From the NCBI GenBank assembly GCA_040757335.1, contig JBFLXB010000001.1:248001-312000 (forward strand): a DNA stretch of 64,000 nt. Reading direction: 5' to 3'. Every line of letters begins with the position of its first letter. The first letter of the stretch is position 1. This document shows positions 25,958-34,362 of this stretch, piece by piece. Origin of the DNA: Nitrospirota bacterium. GTDB taxonomy: Bacteria; Nitrospirota; Nitrospiria; 2-01-FULL-66-17. The notes under the pieces were generated by a model, which had not been told where the DNA came from, searched no databases, and worked only from the letters and a program-made list of their open reading frames with translations. A program made the position numbers and the translations under genes.

Positions 25958-27373
25958 GTGCTGGACCGGATCGTCGGCATCGAAACCGAGTACGGGCTGC
26001 TGAGCCACGCCGATCAGCGCTTGCGAGCGCCCGAACGGATCGCCCACCGGCTGAGGGACTTCATCTTTCACGAAAAGCGCCTCGGCCTCATCGACCTTCA
26101 CCATCGCGATTACGACGAACCCGTGGGCAACGGAGGGTTCCTGCTCAACGCCGGCCGCTTGTACGTGGACATGGGGCACCTGGAATACGCCGGTCCCGAG
26201 TGCGCCACGCTGGCCGACGCCGTGGCGTACGAGCGGGCCGGCGACGTGATCGTGCAGCGGGCGTTGGAAGAGGTGGGGCTCGCCGAGCGCGCGTCGATCA
26301 TCAAGAACAACATCGACCACGAGACCGACGCGACGTTCGGGTCGCACGAGAACTACCTCGTGCGTCGCTCCTTTCCGTTTACGCGTGAGGGCCTGGATCA
26401 ACTCGTGCCGTTTTTGGTCACGCGCCAACTCTTCGCCGGCGCGGGTCGGGTCGGGGCCGCGCGCGTGCCCTCCGGGTTGGTGCGGATCAGCGATGAAGTG
26501 GAGCGGCCCGACGCGACCTTTCAGATTTCGCAGCGGTCCGACCATATCGTCAACGAATTTTTCCAGTGGGTGCAGGGCAACCGGGCCATCATCAACACGC
26601 GCGACGAGCCCCTCGCCGACCCGGAACGGTTCCGCCGCCTGCACCTCCTGCTGGGAGACTCCAATCTGTGCGAGGTCGCCATCGCGCTGAAAATCGGCAC
26701 CACGTGTCTGGTCCTCCAGTTGATCGAGGACGGCGTGAGCTTCGCGGATTTGACGTTGCCCGACCCGGTCGGCTCGTTGCACGCGATTTCTCGCGACGCG
26801 TCGCGCCGGTGGCTCGTGGAGTTGAACGACGGGCGGGTGATCTCGGCCATCGACATTCAAGAGCGGTACGCCGAGGCGGCGCGTCGCTATTACGGGCGCG
26901 ATGAGGAGATGGACTGGGTCATCGACGAATGGCAACGCGTGCTTACCGATCTCCGGGGTGACTACGAAAAGCTCGTCGGACGGCTCGACTGGGCGTCCAA
27001 GTTGTGGATGCTGGAATCGTTTCGAGAGGCCGAGGGCCTCGACTGGGACGCTCCCTGGCTCAAGAGTCTCGATCTGGAGTATCACAACCTGCAGACGGCG
27101 CAGGGGTTGTACTTCGCGTTGTCGGAGGAAGGACGGGTTCACCGCTACATCACCGACGACGCCGCGGAGTTGGCGGTGGCCCACCCGCCGCGTAACACCC
27201 GTGCGTTCGGACGGGGTGAGGCCATCAAACACCTGATGGCCGGCGACGGACGATACGTGATCACGTGGTCGGGGCTCATGGTGGAAGGGCGGCCGCCGCT
27301 GCGGATGCCGGACCCGTTTCTGACCTACAGTGGCGCCGTCCTGGATCATTTCACGCAGCATAATCCCCGTTGA
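25958..27373 (+). CDS. pafA: UBact/Pup--protein ligase
   Basis: 471-residue PafA-type ligase. Motifs: VGIETEYGL (Glu9, Glu11), nucleophile region LYVDMGHLEYAGPEC with Asp71, FGSHENYLVRRSFPF, TRDEPLADPERFRRLHLLLGDSNLCE, and EYHNLQ near the C-terminal domain. It lacks the acidic loop that marks Dop. It activates the C-terminal Glu of UBact with ATP and forms an isopeptide bond to target lysines. GTG start. The stop overlaps the next start (TGATG). Confidence 0.93.
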   Translation: MLDRIVGIETEYGLLSHADQRLRAPERIAHRLRDFIFHEKRLGLIDLHHRDYDEPVGNGGFLLNAGRLYVDMGHLEYAGPECATLADAVAYERAGDVIVQRALEEVGLAERASIIKNNIDHETDATFGSHENYLVRRSFPFTREGLDQLVPFLVTRQLFAGAGRVGAARVPSGLVRISDEVERPDATFQISQRSDHIVNEFFQWVQGNRAIINTRDEPLADPERFRRLHLLLGDSNLCEVAIALKIGTTCLVLQLIEDGVSFADLTLPDPVGSLHAISRDASRRWLVELNDGRVISAIDIQERYAEAARRYYGRDEEMDWVIDEWQRVLTDLRGDYEKLVGRLDWASKLWMLESFREAEGLDWDAPWLKSLDLEYHNLQTAQGLYFALSEEGRVHRYITDDAAELAVAHPPRNTRAFGRGEAIKHLMAGDGRYVITWSGLMVEGRPPLRMPDPFLTYSGAVLDHFTQHNPR

Positions 27374-29229
27374 TGGCACCAACGCAGTTGGTATCCCGCC
27401 GGCCCGCCCCGCTTGCCGCGTGGCTCAGCCTGATCGTTTTCGGTGTCGCGCTTTATCTGCCCAGCCTGCGTTTTGCGAGCTTCCACTACGACGACGCGAA
27501 CGTGATCGTCGAGAATCCTGCCGTTCACTCGTTGCGGACGCCCAGCCGGTTCTTCACGGACGGCGGTACCGCGATGGCCACCGCCCAACGACACGAAAAG
27601 GGAGATGTCGTCTACCGGCCGCTGTTGACGCTCTCGTTCGCGTTGGACTACGCGCTCTGGGGACTGGATGGTCGCGGGTATCGCGCCACCAATCTTGTCG
27701 TCCATCTGGCAACGGCTCTGATCGCGTTTGGATTGGCGCAACGTTTGGGGGTCGGTCTTCTGACGGCGTGGCTTGTTGCGACCGCGATGCTGATTCATCC
27801 CGTGCACGTCCAGATCGTGGACTACGTTTCGGCCCGTTCATCCGGGCTGTCCGGAGCCTTGACGCTGGGCACCGCGTGGGCGTATGCCGCATTTCGTCGG
27901 GGCGGCTCCCCGTGGTCGTATCCGCTCGCACTAGGACTGGGATGCGCAGCCCTGCTGACGAAAGAGCCCGCCGCTGCGCTGCCCGCTCTACTGCTGTTGA
28001 CCGAGGCGGTGGGACACAATCGTGGCTGGCGGGACATTCGCTGGCGACCCTTGGTGCCGTTTATTCTCCTTGTGATCGCGTTTGTGTGGATCCGTTCCGT
28101 CGTCCTGCACCCCTTCAGCGAACCGGACCCTCGTCCGGATCGATCCGGTCTGCTCGGTTTGGTGTGGACCGCATGGCGCCTCGCAGCCGGCTATGTCCAG
28201 CTCTGGGTCTTCCCTTGGCCATTGTCGCTTGACCATCCGTTCGCCGTGACGGAGCCGGGCTGGGACTTGAGGACGTTCGCAGCGATGGTGGTCCTGCTTG
28301 CCGCGATCACGATGATCGCGTGGGGCGTTGTTTCCGGCCACCGGGTTTGGGCCTTCGGTCCGCTCTGGTTTGTGATGGCAGTGGCGCCTTCCTGCGTGCT
28401 GCCCTGGATCACGACGCGCGCGCTGTTGTTCGAGCAGAGGGCGTACGCGGCTGATTTCGGACTCGCGTTGCTCACTGCGCTGACGGCGGTCTGGTTGCTC
28501 GAACGGCTCCAAGGCGTCCGGCGCGTCGCGGTCGTTGCTGTGACGGTGGCGGTCTACGGTATCTGGGCCGTGGCGACGGTGGTGTACGCCGAGACCTGGA
28601 AAACGCCGCTGACCGCCTGGGAACATGCGGCGCACGCTTTCCCTGACAGCGTGACCGCGCAATACAATTTCGGGGTTCAACTGCGCGCGGTTGATCGGAA
28701 CGACGAGGCGCTGGAGGCGTTTGAGCAGGCGCGGGCGCTCAACCCCCTCTTAAAAGACATTCATCGTCAAATCGAGGCCATTCGCCAGGGACGAGGCGGA
28801 TGGGTGAACGTCATTACCGAGCACGAAGCCCTGGTGCGCGAGGATCCCTCCAGAGAATTTGCCTGGTTCAATCTCGGTGTGGCCTACCAAAAGGTCGGTG
28901 AGCGCGAACAAGCACTCAAGGCTTACCGCAAGGCGCTCGCCTTACGTCCGTCGCGCGTCGCCTCCCATATCAACCTGGGGGCCATCCTCGTCGACCTCGG
29001 ACGAACGAACGAAGCGATCGAAGCGTTTCAAGGAGCGCTGGTCGTCGAACCCTCCTCGATCATGGCGCGCTATAACTTGGCGGCCGCCTATCGAGGGGCC
29101 GGCCGCAGGGAGGACGCCAAACGAGAGTACGAGACCCTTCTGAAACTCCTGCCGGATACGGAATCCGGGGAAGGATTCCGGGCGAGCGTTGAAATCGCCA
29201 TCCGCGAACTGAACGCGGAGCGTTCCTGA
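27373..29229 (+). CDS. Multi-spanning membrane protein with C-terminal TPR repeats (PMT/TMTC-like)
   Basis: 618 residues. The N-terminal two thirds contain about ten hydrophobic segments with an early FHYDDANVIVENPAVHSLRTP luminal-loop motif and VYRPLLTLSFALDYALWGLDGRGYRATNLVVHL, as in TMTC-type proteins and GT-C glycosyltransferases. From about residue 430 there are at least three TPR units (TAQYNFGVQL, FAWFNLGVAYQKVGEREQALKAYRKAL, ASHINLGAILVDLGRTNEAIEAF). Probably a membrane O-glycosyltransferase or assembly protein; the substrate is unknown. Translationally coupled to pafA. Confidence 0.75.
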   Translation: MAPTQLVSRRPAPLAAWLSLIVFGVALYLPSLRFASFHYDDANVIVENPAVHSLRTPSRFFTDGGTAMATAQRHEKGDVVYRPLLTLSFALDYALWGLDGRGYRATNLVVHLATALIAFGLAQRLGVGLLTAWLVATAMLIHPVHVQIVDYVSARSSGLSGALTLGTAWAYAAFRRGGSPWSYPLALGLGCAALLTKEPAAALPALLLLTEAVGHNRGWRDIRWRPLVPFILLVIAFVWIRSVVLHPFSEPDPRPDRSGLLGLVWTAWRLAAGYVQLWVFPWPLSLDHPFAVTEPGWDLRTFAAMVVLLAAITMIAWGVVSGHRVWAFGPLWFVMAVAPSCVLPWITTRALLFEQRAYAADFGLALLTALTAVWLLERLQGVRRVAVVAVTVAVYGIWAVATVVYAETWKTPLTAWEHAAHAFPDSVTAQYNFGVQLRAVDRNDEALEAFEQARALNPLLKDIHRQIEAIRQGRGGWVNVITEHEALVREDPSREFAWFNLGVAYQKVGEREQALKAYRKALALRPSRVASHINLGAILVDLGRTNEAIEAFQGALVVEPSSIMARYNLAAAYRGAGRREDAKREYETLLKLLPDTESGEGFRASVEIAIRELNAERS

Positions 29230-29274
29230 GAAGCCACGCGATCGAGCCATCGCGTCGGCCGTACCGTTTCGTGT

Positions 29275-29934
29275 CTAGAACCGGTAGCCGACCGACAGTC
29301 CGATGCCTGGAAACGCCCCGCGCATCCGCGAGTAGAGGATCTCCCACTGCAGGATCTTCGGCCCGTCCAGGTGGGTGTTCAGACCGATCCCCAGCGCGTA
29401 GTACATCCTGGATGCCAGGGTATCGTCACCCTCCTGTCCGAACGTGTCGAAGCCGAATCGGCCGGAGAGAAAGGCCTTCGGATACCGGTCAACCGGGTGA
29501 TACTCGAGCACCCAGTACACGGGAAGGTAACTGAAGACGTTGCCGCTGTCCTGCCCCTGCCAGAAATCCAGCTCGAAGCCAGGGCCGCCCTCGAGCTCCC
29601 AGGGGAGGGGCGAACGCATTTCGCCCGAGAGCCCGATTCCGACGCGCGGATCGTCGGGACCCCGCGTGGTGACGATCCCGCGCAGCACGATATCTTGATC
29701 GTCCGGCTGAGCAGGGGTCGCCTGGGGCTTTGGTTTGGGAGCGGAGGGGGCTTCGGGGACGGTTGACGGAGGCGGCGTACTGGGCGGGCCTTCCTCCGCC
29801 CACGCCGAAATGGCGAGGCCCCATCCGGCGATCAGGAGCAGTACGGCGAGGACCTGGCTCACGCGCGAGCCGGGGATTCGTAACCGTCCGGCTCTGCAGG
29901 GTCGGGAATCGTCGTCGTTTCGAACAGGTCTCAC
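29275..29934 (-). CDS. Exported beta-barrel-like outer-membrane protein
   Basis: About 219 residues. A hydrophobic signal segment (VLAVLLLIAGWGLAISAWA) is followed by a proline-rich linker and alternating amphipathic strands (VGIGLSGEMRSPL, YLPVYWVLEYHP, AFLSGRFGFDTFG, MYYALGIGLNTH). It ends GLSVGYRF, with the terminal aromatic residue expected for recognition by the barrel assembly machine. The architecture resembles small 8-strand barrels. The start is uncertain; GTG 29934 is used, giving a rather long N-region, and GTG 29862 is the alternative. Confidence 0.6.
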   Translation of the reverse strand: MRPVRNDDDSRPCRAGRLRIPGSRVSQVLAVLLLIAGWGLAISAWAEEGPPSTPPPSTVPEAPSAPKPKPQATPAQPDDQDIVLRGIVTTRGPDDPRVGIGLSGEMRSPLPWELEGGPGFELDFWQGQDSGNVFSYLPVYWVLEYHPVDRYPKAFLSGRFGFDTFGQEGDDTLASRMYYALGIGLNTHLDGPKILQWEILYSRMRGAFPGIGLSVGYRF

Positions 29935-30030
29935 AATCGGGAGTACGCGGCCGGTCACGCGCACCGTCCCGGCCCATCGAACGATCGCAAGCGTAGCATA
30001 GTTCTCCCGGCAATGATAGCGGTTTGCGCC

Positions 30031-30059
30031 TTGAGGCTTGTCGCAGGCGATGTTATAAT
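30031..30059 (+). promoter_or_regulatory. Strong sigma70-like promoter
   Basis: TTGAGG at 30031-30036 and a perfect TATAAT at 30054-30059 with a 17-bp spacer, about 50 bp before the BtuF-like gene. The best promoter match in the window. Confidence 0.72.
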
Positions 30060-30107
30060 CGCCCACTTTCGCGAAGCGAGACCGCGCCGTCGCCGTTCGA
30101 TCACTCG

Positions 30108-30950
30108 ATGCCCACAACCGCCGCTGCCGCTGCGTTTCACACGAGCCGAGGTCCGCAACGGATCGTGTGTCTCACCACCGAAAGCACCGAGATTCTGTAC
30201 GCGCTGGGTGCCGGCGACCGGGTGGTGGGGGTGAGCGGATACACGGTCACGCCGCCGGAAGCGCGAAATAAGCCCAAAGTTGGCGCGTATACCACGGTGG
30301 ATATCGAACGGGTGATGGCTCTTAAACCGGATTTGGTGGTCGCATATTCCGACCTGCAGGCCGAAATTACCGCGTCGCTGGTCCGGCGGGGAGCGACCGT
30401 GTTGCACCTCAACCAGCGAAGCGTCGACGGGGTGTGTGCGGCGGTCGATCTGCTGGGCCAGGTGGTGGGGGCGCAGCCCGCGGCCACGGCGTTGGTGGAC
30501 GGCATCCGCGGGGAGTGCGCCGCCGTGGTTCAAGCGGCGGCGGTCCTGCCCCGCCGGCCGCGCGTGTACTTCGAGGAATGGGCCGAACCGCTGATCGCGG
30601 GGATCGGTTGGGTCAGTGAAGCGATGACCCTGGCCGGGGGCGACGACGTATTCGCTGATATCAGCCGGTGCGGAGCCGCCAAGGACCGCGTGGTGGCGCC
30701 GGACGAGGTGCGGCGCCGGAACCCCGACATGATCTTCGCTTCATGGTGCGGGAAAAAAGTTCGCAGGGATCGGATCGCGACCCGTCCCGGATGGGGCGAG
30801 ATCGAAGCCGTGCGCACCGGCCACGTCCACGAGATCAAGTCGGCCCACATCCTACAACCGGGTCCCGGGGTAGTGAAGGGCATGAAACGGATGGCCGACC
30901 TGATCGCCGCTTGGTCGATGGAGCGAGTCGGGGAGGCGCGTCCGGCGTGA
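30108..30950 (+). CDS. BtuF/FhuD-like substrate-binding protein without signal peptide
   Basis: 280 residues with the class III periplasmic-binding fold: RIVCLTTESTEILYALGAGDRVVGVSGY, ALKPDLVVAYSD, and RPGWGEIEAVRTGHVHEI near the end, as in cobalamin- and siderophore-binding proteins. No signal peptide or lipobox follows the ATG at 30108, and no suitable one appears upstream after the promoter, so it is probably cytoplasmic. Cytosolic relatives are often annotated as cobalamin-binding proteins. The stop overlaps the next gene (GTGA), coupling it to an ABC-2 exporter. Confidence 0.8.
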   Translation: MPTTAAAAAFHTSRGPQRIVCLTTESTEILYALGAGDRVVGVSGYTVTPPEARNKPKVGAYTTVDIERVMALKPDLVVAYSDLQAEITASLVRRGATVLHLNQRSVDGVCAAVDLLGQVVGAQPAATALVDGIRGECAAVVQAAAVLPRRPRVYFEEWAEPLIAGIGWVSEAMTLAGGDDVFADISRCGAAKDRVVAPDEVRRRNPDMIFASWCGKKVRRDRIATRPGWGEIEAVRTGHVHEIKSAHILQPGPGVVKGMKRMADLIAAWSMERVGEARPA

Positions 30951-31909
30951 CCAACCCCCCGATCGTGAGCGCCGTCGGACTGGTGAAGCGCTTCGGCAAA
31001 ACCACGGCGGTTGACGGCTTGTCCCTCGAGGTCTACGAGGGCGAGGTATTCGGCCTGCTGGGCCCCAACGGCGCGGGCAAGACCACCACCATGCGGATGC
31101 TCATCACGCTGTTGCAACCCGATGCGGGGGAGATCGTGGTGGGCGGGGCCCGCGTCAAGGACGACGCCGAACGCGTGCGGAGCCTCATCGGCTACATCCC
31201 GCAGGAACGGGCGATCGACCGCGCGCTCACGGGACGGGAGCACGTGGCGTTGTTCGCGGACCTGTACCATTTGCCCAAGGCCGCGGGGATCGAGCGTGCC
31301 CGGTGGGCGTTGCACATGGTGGGGCTGACGGACCGGGCCGACGAGGTGGTGATGAACTACTCCGGCGGGATGAAGAAACGCCTGGAGATCGCGTGCGGCT
31401 TGATTCATCGGCCGAAGATCCTCTTCTTGGACGAACCGACCCTGGGCCTCGACGTGGAGAGCCGCACGTTGATCTGGCGCCACATCCGGGAGCTCAAAGC
31501 CCAAGGCATGACCATGGTCATGAGCACGAACTACCTCGACGAGGCGGATCAGCTCTGCGATCGTCTCGCGATCATCGACCACGGAAAGCTCGCGGCGCTC
31601 GGCACGCCGCGGCAGCTCAAAGAGAGCCTGCAGGGAGACGTCTTGTCGCTCACCCCTGACGGCGCGGACAACGCGCTGCTGGAGCGGCTGACCATCGCGC
31701 TCAAGGGGCTCGACGGCGTGATCCAGGTCGCGCGCCGCAACGGCTCGCTGGAGTTACGCGTGACGCCGTCGAAGACGATCCTCACTCGCGTGCTCGACGC
31801 GGTCAACAACCAGAGTGCGCGACTGGAAGCGATCCAGTACACCCGGCCGAGTTTGGAAAAGGTTTTTATTCATTACACGGGGCATCAGATCAAGGATGAA
31901 TGGGAATGA
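30947..31909 (+). CDS. ABC-2 type exporter ATP-binding protein (DrrA/NodI family)
   Basis: 320 residues with one ABC domain: Walker A GPNGAGKTT, Q-loop IPQE, signature YSGGMKKRLEIACGL, Walker B ILFLDEPTLGLD, switch region STNYLDEADQLCDRLAIIDHGKLAALGTP. The C-terminal 80 residues match the DrrA-type extension. It powers the membrane protein encoded 94 bp downstream. GTG 30947 is supported by GGGAGGCG upstream and by coupling to the previous gene. Confidence 0.92.
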   Translation: MTNPPIVSAVGLVKRFGKTTAVDGLSLEVYEGEVFGLLGPNGAGKTTTMRMLITLLQPDAGEIVVGGARVKDDAERVRSLIGYIPQERAIDRALTGREHVALFADLYHLPKAAGIERARWALHMVGLTDRADEVVMNYSGGMKKRLEIACGLIHRPKILFLDEPTLGLDVESRTLIWRHIRELKAQGMTMVMSTNYLDEADQLCDRLAIIDHGKLAALGTPRQLKESLQGDVLSLTPDGADNALLERLTIALKGLDGVIQVARRNGSLELRVTPSKTILTRVLDAVNNQSARLEAIQYTRPSLEKVFIHYTGHQIKDEWE

Positions 31910-31928
31910 GACGGTGCTTGGGCGGTGC

Positions 31929-31990
31929 TCGTTGTCGGTTGCTGGTTGGTAAAGCCCTGCAAATAACACACAACAAACAACGAACAACGA
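31929..31990. repeat. AAC-rich spacer with small inverted repeat
   Basis: TCGTTGT (31929-31935) and ACAACGA (31984-31990) are complementary and frame a stretch of repeated ACAA/AACA units. The composition differs sharply from the GC-rich genes on both sides. It separates the ATPase and permease genes of one exporter. Meaning unknown. Confidence 0.4.
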
Positions 31991-32003
31991 TTTCCAGGTG
32001 ACC

Positions 32004-32771
32004 ATGTCCCCCTACCTCCAAGAAGTGACCGCCATGACGCGGCGTTGGTTCCAGCGCTTCCGGCGCGAGCCCCTGAGCATTGTCTTCGGGCTGACCCAGC
32101 CGGTGTTGTGGCTCGTGTTGTTCGGAAACCTGTTCAAGAACGCCACGGCCATCACGGGGGTACAAGCGCCGAGCTACATTGCGTTCATGACGGGCGGCGT
32201 GGTCGTGATGACCGTGCTCAACAGCGGGCTGGCCGGCGGAATCGAGATGCTGTTCGACAAGGAAAACGGTTTTCTGGAGCGGTTAATGGCCGCGCCGATC
32301 AAGCGCAGCGCGCTGATCATCAGCCGGTTCCTGTTCGTGACCATTATCACCGGCCTGCAGGCGTTGATGATTCTCGCCATGGCGTTTCTCTTCGGCGTGC
32401 ACCCCGCCACCGGGTGGCTCGGCGTCGCATTGATCCTGGTGATCGGCATGATGCTCGGCATCGGATTCACCGCGATCTCGTTGGGTCTGGCCTTCTCGAT
32501 GAAGGGGCACGGCGGGTTTTTTTCGGTGATGGGGTTCATCACGCTGCCGCTGATTTTCATGAGCAGCGCCCTTGCGCCGCTGGAAATCATGCCGGCGTGG
32601 CTCGCGTGGATCGCTAGGCTCAACCCCATGACGTACGCGATCGACGCGGTGCGCGGGTTGATCCTGACCGGCTGGCACATCCACATCGTCAAAGTGCTGG
32701 TCATCCTGGCGGTGTTCGACGCGGTGTGTCTTGCCTGGAGTAACCGCATCCTCCTTCGGGGCATGAGATAG
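32004..32771 (+). CDS. ABC-2 type exporter permease
   Basis: 255 residues with about six membrane segments and the ABC-2 pattern: N-terminal FRREPLSIVFGLTQPVLWLVLFGNLF, a cytoplasmic KENGFLERLMAAPIKRSALIISRF loop, and the late PLIFMSSALAPLEIMPAWLAWIARLNPMTYAIDAVRGLI signature. It pairs with the ATPase upstream to export a drug-like or lipid substrate that cannot be predicted. ATG 32004 has AGGTGA upstream; GTG 31998 is possible. The stop codon TAG overlaps the beginning of a repeat element. Confidence 0.9.
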   Translation: MSPYLQEVTAMTRRWFQRFRREPLSIVFGLTQPVLWLVLFGNLFKNATAITGVQAPSYIAFMTGGVVVMTVLNSGLAGGIEMLFDKENGFLERLMAAPIKRSALIISRFLFVTIITGLQALMILAMAFLFGVHPATGWLGVALILVIGMMLGIGFTAISLGLAFSMKGHGGFFSVMGFITLPLIFMSSALAPLEIMPAWLAWIARLNPMTYAIDAVRGLILTGWHIHIVKVLVILAVFDAVCLAWSNRILLRGMR

Positions 32772-32893
32772 CCTGTCCATGAGCGGTCATCTGCTGCGTT
32801 CTCGGGCGCGCGGCAATCCTCACGTACGACACAGTACGCTCCGGTTGCCGCGCGCCCTGCGGCCTTGCATCTGACGCGCTCCTGAACAGGCTC
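32769..32893. repeat. Inverted-repeat element, type B
   Basis: 125 bp, with ends TAGCCTGTCCATGAGCGG and, in complement, GAGCCTGTTCAGGAGCG. The core CTCACGTACGACACAGTACG is conserved, while the flanking arms carry a different, mutually complementary pair (CGGGCGCGCGGCAA with TTGCCGCGCGCCC), i.e. compensatory change. The permease stop codon lies inside the first bases of the element. Confidence 0.85.
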
Positions 32894-32947
32894 CGTGTCC
32901 GATGTTTCCGCGACACGGTCGAGACAAAGACACAAGAACATCTCATC

Positions 32948-33820
32948 ATGTCCTGGATCTCCGTTTCGCTTCGAGTCAAGTCTGAGTTTGCCGACATTCT
33001 GGGGGAGGCTTTGATTGCGCGGGGCAGTGCCGGCGTTTGGGAGGCGGAACCGGGGTGGATCACGGCGTATTTCCCGGCCACTGCAGACCCGAGGGCTGTT
33101 AAAGCGTTACTTGAGGAAATGTCCGTATCGTTCGGACAAGGCGATTGCGTGATCTCGCCGGTCGACGATCAGGACTGGATCGCGACATGGAATGCGAGCG
33201 TGACTCCGCTGCGCGTCACGCCGCGGCTGACGATCGTGCCCAGTTGGAGCCGTTATGCCGCGGAGCCGGGGGAGCGGGTCGTGATCCTGGATCCGGGGAT
33301 GGCGTTCGGCACCGGGCACCATGAGACGACCGGGATGTGCCTGGAGCTGCTCGACGAGCGGCTGCAACAGGACGATCATCCCACTGTGTTGGATCTCGGT
33401 ACCGGGTCGGGCATTCTGGCCATTGCTGCGGCGCGGGTGGGCGCGGGGAGGGTCGTGGCGTCGGAGATCGACCCTGAGGCGCGCGAGACCGCGGCGAGCA
33501 ATGTCGAAGCCAATGCGGTGTCCGCCACCGTGTCCGTGGTCGATGCCGAGTCAGGTTGGAAACGCGGCCCGTACGACCTGATTGTCGCCAACCTGACGGC
33601 TGATGATCTGCGTGAGCTGATGCCGCAAATCAGCGCCGCACTCGCCCCAACGGGGGAGGCGATCCTCTCAGGGATCCTGGTCGAGCGCGAAGCTGTAGTT
33701 GCTGATGCGCTGGCCACGGCTGATCTGCGCGTGATCGCGCGCAAGGAGGCCGGGGAGTGGGTGGCGCTGCACGTCAAGCGAGCGAGTGCCGCTGACGTTG
33801 CTGCGCCACGTGAGCGGTAG
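32948..33820 (+). CDS. prmA: Ribosomal protein L11 methyltransferase
   Basis: 290 residues. The PrmA-specific N-terminal domain is followed by the SAM-dependent methyltransferase domain with DPGMAFGTGHHETT, VLDLGTGSGILAIAAARVGA (SAM site) and YDLIVANLTADDLRELMP, where the NLxxxx motif is characteristic of PrmA. It trimethylates lysines and the N terminus of L11. It starts 54 bp after a repeat element. Confidence 0.92.
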   Translation: MSWISVSLRVKSEFADILGEALIARGSAGVWEAEPGWITAYFPATADPRAVKALLEEMSVSFGQGDCVISPVDDQDWIATWNASVTPLRVTPRLTIVPSWSRYAAEPGERVVILDPGMAFGTGHHETTGMCLELLDERLQQDDHPTVLDLGTGSGILAIAAARVGAGRVVASEIDPEARETAASNVEANAVSATVSVVDAESGWKRGPYDLIVANLTADDLRELMPQISAALAPTGEAILSGILVEREAVVADALATADLRVIARKEAGEWVALHVKRASAADVAAPRER

Positions 33821-33850
33821 CCTGCGGCCTATGGGATGGCGCGCGGCACG

Positions 33851-33879
33851 TTGACTTCACCCGCCCGGCGTGATACAAA
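33851..33879 (+). promoter_or_regulatory. Sigma70-like promoter for tRNA-Gly
   Basis: TTGACT at 33851-33856 and TACAAA at 33874-33879, spacer 17 bp, about 52 bp before the mature tRNA 5' end. Confidence 0.6.
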
Positions 33880-33931
33880 ACCCGGCGTGTTTTCGGCCGC
33901 GCATTGGCCGGAAATTCTGACGATCAGACAA

Positions 33932-34006
33932 GCGGGAATAGCTCAGCGGTAGAGCATCGCCTTGCCAAGGCGAGGGTCGCGGGTTCAAATCCCGTTTCCC
34001 GCTCCA
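33932..34006 (+). tRNA. tRNA-Gly (GCC anticodon)
   Basis: Full cloverleaf: acceptor GCGGGAA pairing with TTCCCGC, D arm GCTC-AGCGGTA-GAGC, anticodon stem TCGCC/GGCGA with loop TTGCCAA giving anticodon GCC, T arm CGGG-TTCAAAT-CCCG, discriminator T and an encoded CCA (34004-34006). Anticodon GCC reads GGC and GGT glycine codons. Confidence 0.96.
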
Positions 34007-34362
34007 AATCTCCATCTTCATGACGCCCGCGGTGTCCCGCCACGGACCGCCAAGTCCTGGGGTCCCCCCGTCCTCGCTTGAACACCGAATGGTTCTTTCG
34101 GTCATCGTTCGAGATGGCAGGGCGATGAGCCGATCTTGTCCGGCGGATCAACGCCTGTTGAGTGGCGTGCTGGTCCTCCTCTGCGCAGGGGTCGGTTGTG
34201 ACCGCTCCAATCCCAATGATCTTGAGCAGCCTCCCTCGCGGCGGAGCCGCGAGGGTCGAACATAACGGCTATTATCTTAGCGCGCACTGGAGTCACTTCC
34301 TTCGCTGATGCCTCCTTTGGTACTATGGGGCACGCATCTTAACCGAGAAGGAGTCCGCTTCG
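34007..34362. other. 356-bp intergenic stretch between tRNA-Gly and ilvD
   Basis: No convincing gene. It holds a perfect 10-bp hairpin (listed separately) and an AT-rich ATTATCTTAG patch near 34271 that may belong to an ilvD promoter, but no good -35 box stands at the right distance. The final 20 bp carry the ilvD ribosome site GAGAAGGAG. No leucine/isoleucine-rich leader peptide was seen. Confidence 0.5.
34233..34255. terminator. Perfect 10-bp hairpin
   Basis: CCCTCGCGGC (34233-34242), loop GGA, then its exact complement (34246-34255). Very stable and GC-rich, with no T-run. It could end the tRNA transcript or be a small palindromic repeat. Confidence 0.45.

Noticed and set aside
34125-34265. 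46-codon lipoprotein-like frame between tRNA-Gly and ilvD
   Set aside because: The candidate lipobox (GVGC) is poor, there is no good ribosome site, and the frame runs into the hairpin at 34233.
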